Source: DATATV01 sp035551355
Lineage (GTDB): Bacteria; Actinomycetota; Actinomycetes; Mycobacteriales; Pseudonocardiaceae
Reading direction: 5' to 3'
DNA length: 64,000 bases
Assembly (NCBI GenBank): GCA_035551355.1
Contig: DASZNF010000137.1
Coordinates: 4,915 to 68,914, forward strand
The translations under genes were made by a program, and so were the position numbers. Below, piece after piece: positions 62,898-64,000 of this stretch. Each line of letters begins with the position of its first letter. Position 1 is the stretch's first letter. The notes below the pieces were generated by a model that saw nothing but the letters and a program-made list of their open reading frames with translations, had not been told where the DNA came from and ran no database searches.

Positions 62898-63788
62898 GTG
62901 GGGATCCTGGACGGCAAGGCGATTGTGATCACCGGGGCTGGTCGGGGGCTTGGCGAGGCGTACGCGTTGCACGCCGCCCAGGCCGGTGCCGCTGTGGTGG
63001 TCAACGATGTGGACCCGGGCCTGGCCGAGCGCACCGCGGACGTGATCCGCGCGCACGGGGGCGAGGCGGTGGCCAGTGAGCACAGCGTGACCGACCCGGC
63101 CCAGGCCGGGGAGATCGTGGAGCTGTGCGTGGGGAAGTTCGGCCGGATCGACGGACTGGTCAACAACGCGGGCCTGAACTACGAGGCGCTGCCCTGGGAG
63201 GACGACTTCGACCGGATGCGCGAGGTGGTCGAGGCCAACCTGTTCGGCACCTTCTCCTGCGGGGTGGCCGCGATCCGGGCGATGCGCGCGGCGGGCACCG
63301 CGGGCTCCATCGTGAACATCGCCTCCGGCTCGCTGCTGGGCCAGCGCCGGCTCGGCGCGTACGCGGCGACCAAGGGCGCGATCGCCTCGCTGACCTTCTC
63401 CTGGGCGCTGGACCTGGACGAGCTGGGGATCCGGGTGAACGCGGTGTGCCCGGTGGCGCACACCCGGATGGTGTGGAAGTCCGAGCGCAGCCTGCGGTCC
63501 ATCCCGCCCGACCGCGCGCCGGGCAAGGTCGCGCCGCTGGTGTTGTTCCTGTTGTCCGACCGGGCCGAGGGCATCACCGGCCAGCTGGTCCGGTGCGACG
63601 GCACGCAGCTGCACATCGTCGGGCAGCCCTACTTCAAGCAACCGATCCTGAATCGGGAGACCTGGGACACCGAAACCGTGGAACGGGCGTTCAGCGAGGT
63701 GTTCCAGGCCCATCTCGAGCCGTTCGGGCTGGAGAAGCGGATGCCGCAGCGGCTGCACGACCTGCTCCTGCCGCCGCGCAGCGCCTGA
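62898..63788 (+). CDS. Short-chain dehydrogenase/reductase
   Basis: A 296-residue NAD(P)-dependent oxidoreductase. The cofactor loop is TGAGRGLGE, NNAG is in VNNAGLNYE, the catalytic serine is in NIASGSLL, and YAATKGA gives the YxxxK pair. NDVDPG after strand 2 has an acidic residue, which favours NAD(H). A C-terminal extension of ~50 residues (WDTETVERAFSEVFQAHLEP) goes beyond the classical SDR length. The substrate is unknown. GTG 62898 is chosen because the Rossmann strand begins right after it; an ATG at 62841 would add 19 residues. Confidence 0.9.
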   Translation: MGILDGKAIVITGAGRGLGEAYALHAAQAGAAVVVNDVDPGLAERTADVIRAHGGEAVASEHSVTDPAQAGEIVELCVGKFGRIDGLVNNAGLNYEALPWEDDFDRMREVVEANLFGTFSCGVAAIRAMRAAGTAGSIVNIASGSLLGQRRLGAYAATKGAIASLTFSWALDLDELGIRVNAVCPVAHTRMVWKSERSLRSIPPDRAPGKVAPLVLFLLSDRAEGITGQLVRCDGTQLHIVGQPYFKQPILNRETWDTETVERAFSEVFQAHLEPFGLEKRMPQRLHDLLLPPRSA

Positions 63789-63803
63789 GCCCCCAGGTTG
63801 GAA

Positions 63804-64000
63804 TCAGGCCTCTTCGGGGACGATGATCCAGCAGATCAGGTAGATCAGCGCGCCCGAGCCGAAGCCCAGAATGGTCAGCGCGACCAGCGCGATGCGCAGG
63901 ATCGCCGGGTCGATGCCGAGCATCTTCGCGGCGCCGCCGCAGATACCGGCGACCATGCGGTCGTTGCGGGAACGGTAGAGCTTGCGGACCGGGGTGCCGG
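63804..64000 (-). CDS. PspC-domain protein (partial; N-terminus outside window)
   Basis: The last ~65 residues of a leftward gene. They match a PspC domain: KLYRSRNDRMVAGICGGAA, with the VAGICGG signature, then LGIDPAILRIALVALTILGFGSGALIYLICWIIVP, which is a transmembrane hairpin ending in EEA. PspC proteins belong to the phage-shock/envelope-stress response. The frame is open at the window edge, so the start is not seen. It is convergent with the SDR gene. Confidence 0.87.
   Translation of the reverse strand, partial: GTPVRKLYRSRNDRMVAGICGGAAKMLGIDPAILRIALVALTILGFGSGALIYLICWIIVPEEA

Overview
The window is about 72% GC by eye, with densely packed genes, many GTG starts, leaderless-type promoters and actinobacterial families (SARP and DasR regulators, ectoine genes, DUF3263, a p97-like AAA ATPase, a PknB-type kinase). 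It most resembles a soil actinomycete of the Pseudonocardiales; the genus cannot be fixed from sequence alone. From 41.7 kb to the right end the gene order (thiE, thiO-S-G, thiD-thiC, GNAT, def, DUF3263, LytR_C, p97-like ATPase, pssA, psd, moeA, groEL, SDR) matches, from memory, the core order of Mycobacterium tuberculosis Rv0414c-Rv0440. This half therefore looks like conserved chromosome, while the left part is more accessory.

Layout. 0-6.6 kb: end of radA, then a leftward trehalose block (trehalose-6-phosphate phosphatase fused to a GH15 trehalase-like domain, and OtsA) and a ThrE-family exporter. 6.8-14 kb: a tRNA-Thr with a decayed tyrosine integrase beside it, a type-B carboxylesterase, a ribose/fructose-type ABC importer with its LacI regulator and AACGTT-cored operators, and a truncated GH32 (fructan hydrolase) gene, which together suggest a former fructan/fructose locus. 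14-24 kb: secreted GH18 chitinase-like enzyme, P450, a GH59 galactocerebrosidase-like enzyme with ricin-type lectin repeats, CoA-binding protein, signal peptidase I, a pentapeptide-type membrane protein and a GH13 alpha-glucosidase. 24-28.3 kb: ectABCD for ectoine and 5-hydroxyectoine. 28.3-32.5 kb: a possible small RNA, a large SARP/NB-ARC/TPR regulator and an SGNH hydrolase. 32.6-39.6 kb: an amino-sugar locus (nagA, SIS-domain protein, dasABC-like importer, dasR-like regulator). 39.6-41.6 kb: a threonine/serine dehydratase and a Thr-tailed membrane protein. 41.7-49 kb: thiamine genes in two groups, each with a TPP riboswitch, separated by a MarR regulator and a secreted PI-PLC. 49-64 kb: peptide deformylase region, AAA ATPase, phospholipid genes pssA/psd, moeA, AIM24, a membrane Ser/Thr kinase, groEL behind two CIRCE operators, an SDR and a partial PspC gene.

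How the genes work together. The clearest system is chitin/GlcNAc use under DasR. Four palindromes matching the DasR operator lie before the GH18 gene, nagA, the SIS gene and dasA, and the dasR gene itself is in the window. This links secreted chitin cleavage, uptake of the oligosaccharide or GlcNAc, deacetylation and deamination. A second theme is osmoprotection (trehalose and hydroxyectoine). A third is coenzyme supply controlled by thiamine pyrophosphate. Several genes are broken (integrase, GH32, an ABC ATPase fragment), all within 7-22 kb. I did not find a clearly undescribed multi-gene system. The best leads are the DasR wiring, the OtsB-GH15 fusion, the bacterial GH59 protein, the ectD-SARP intergenic transcript candidate, and the AAA protein with a degenerate first ATPase domain.
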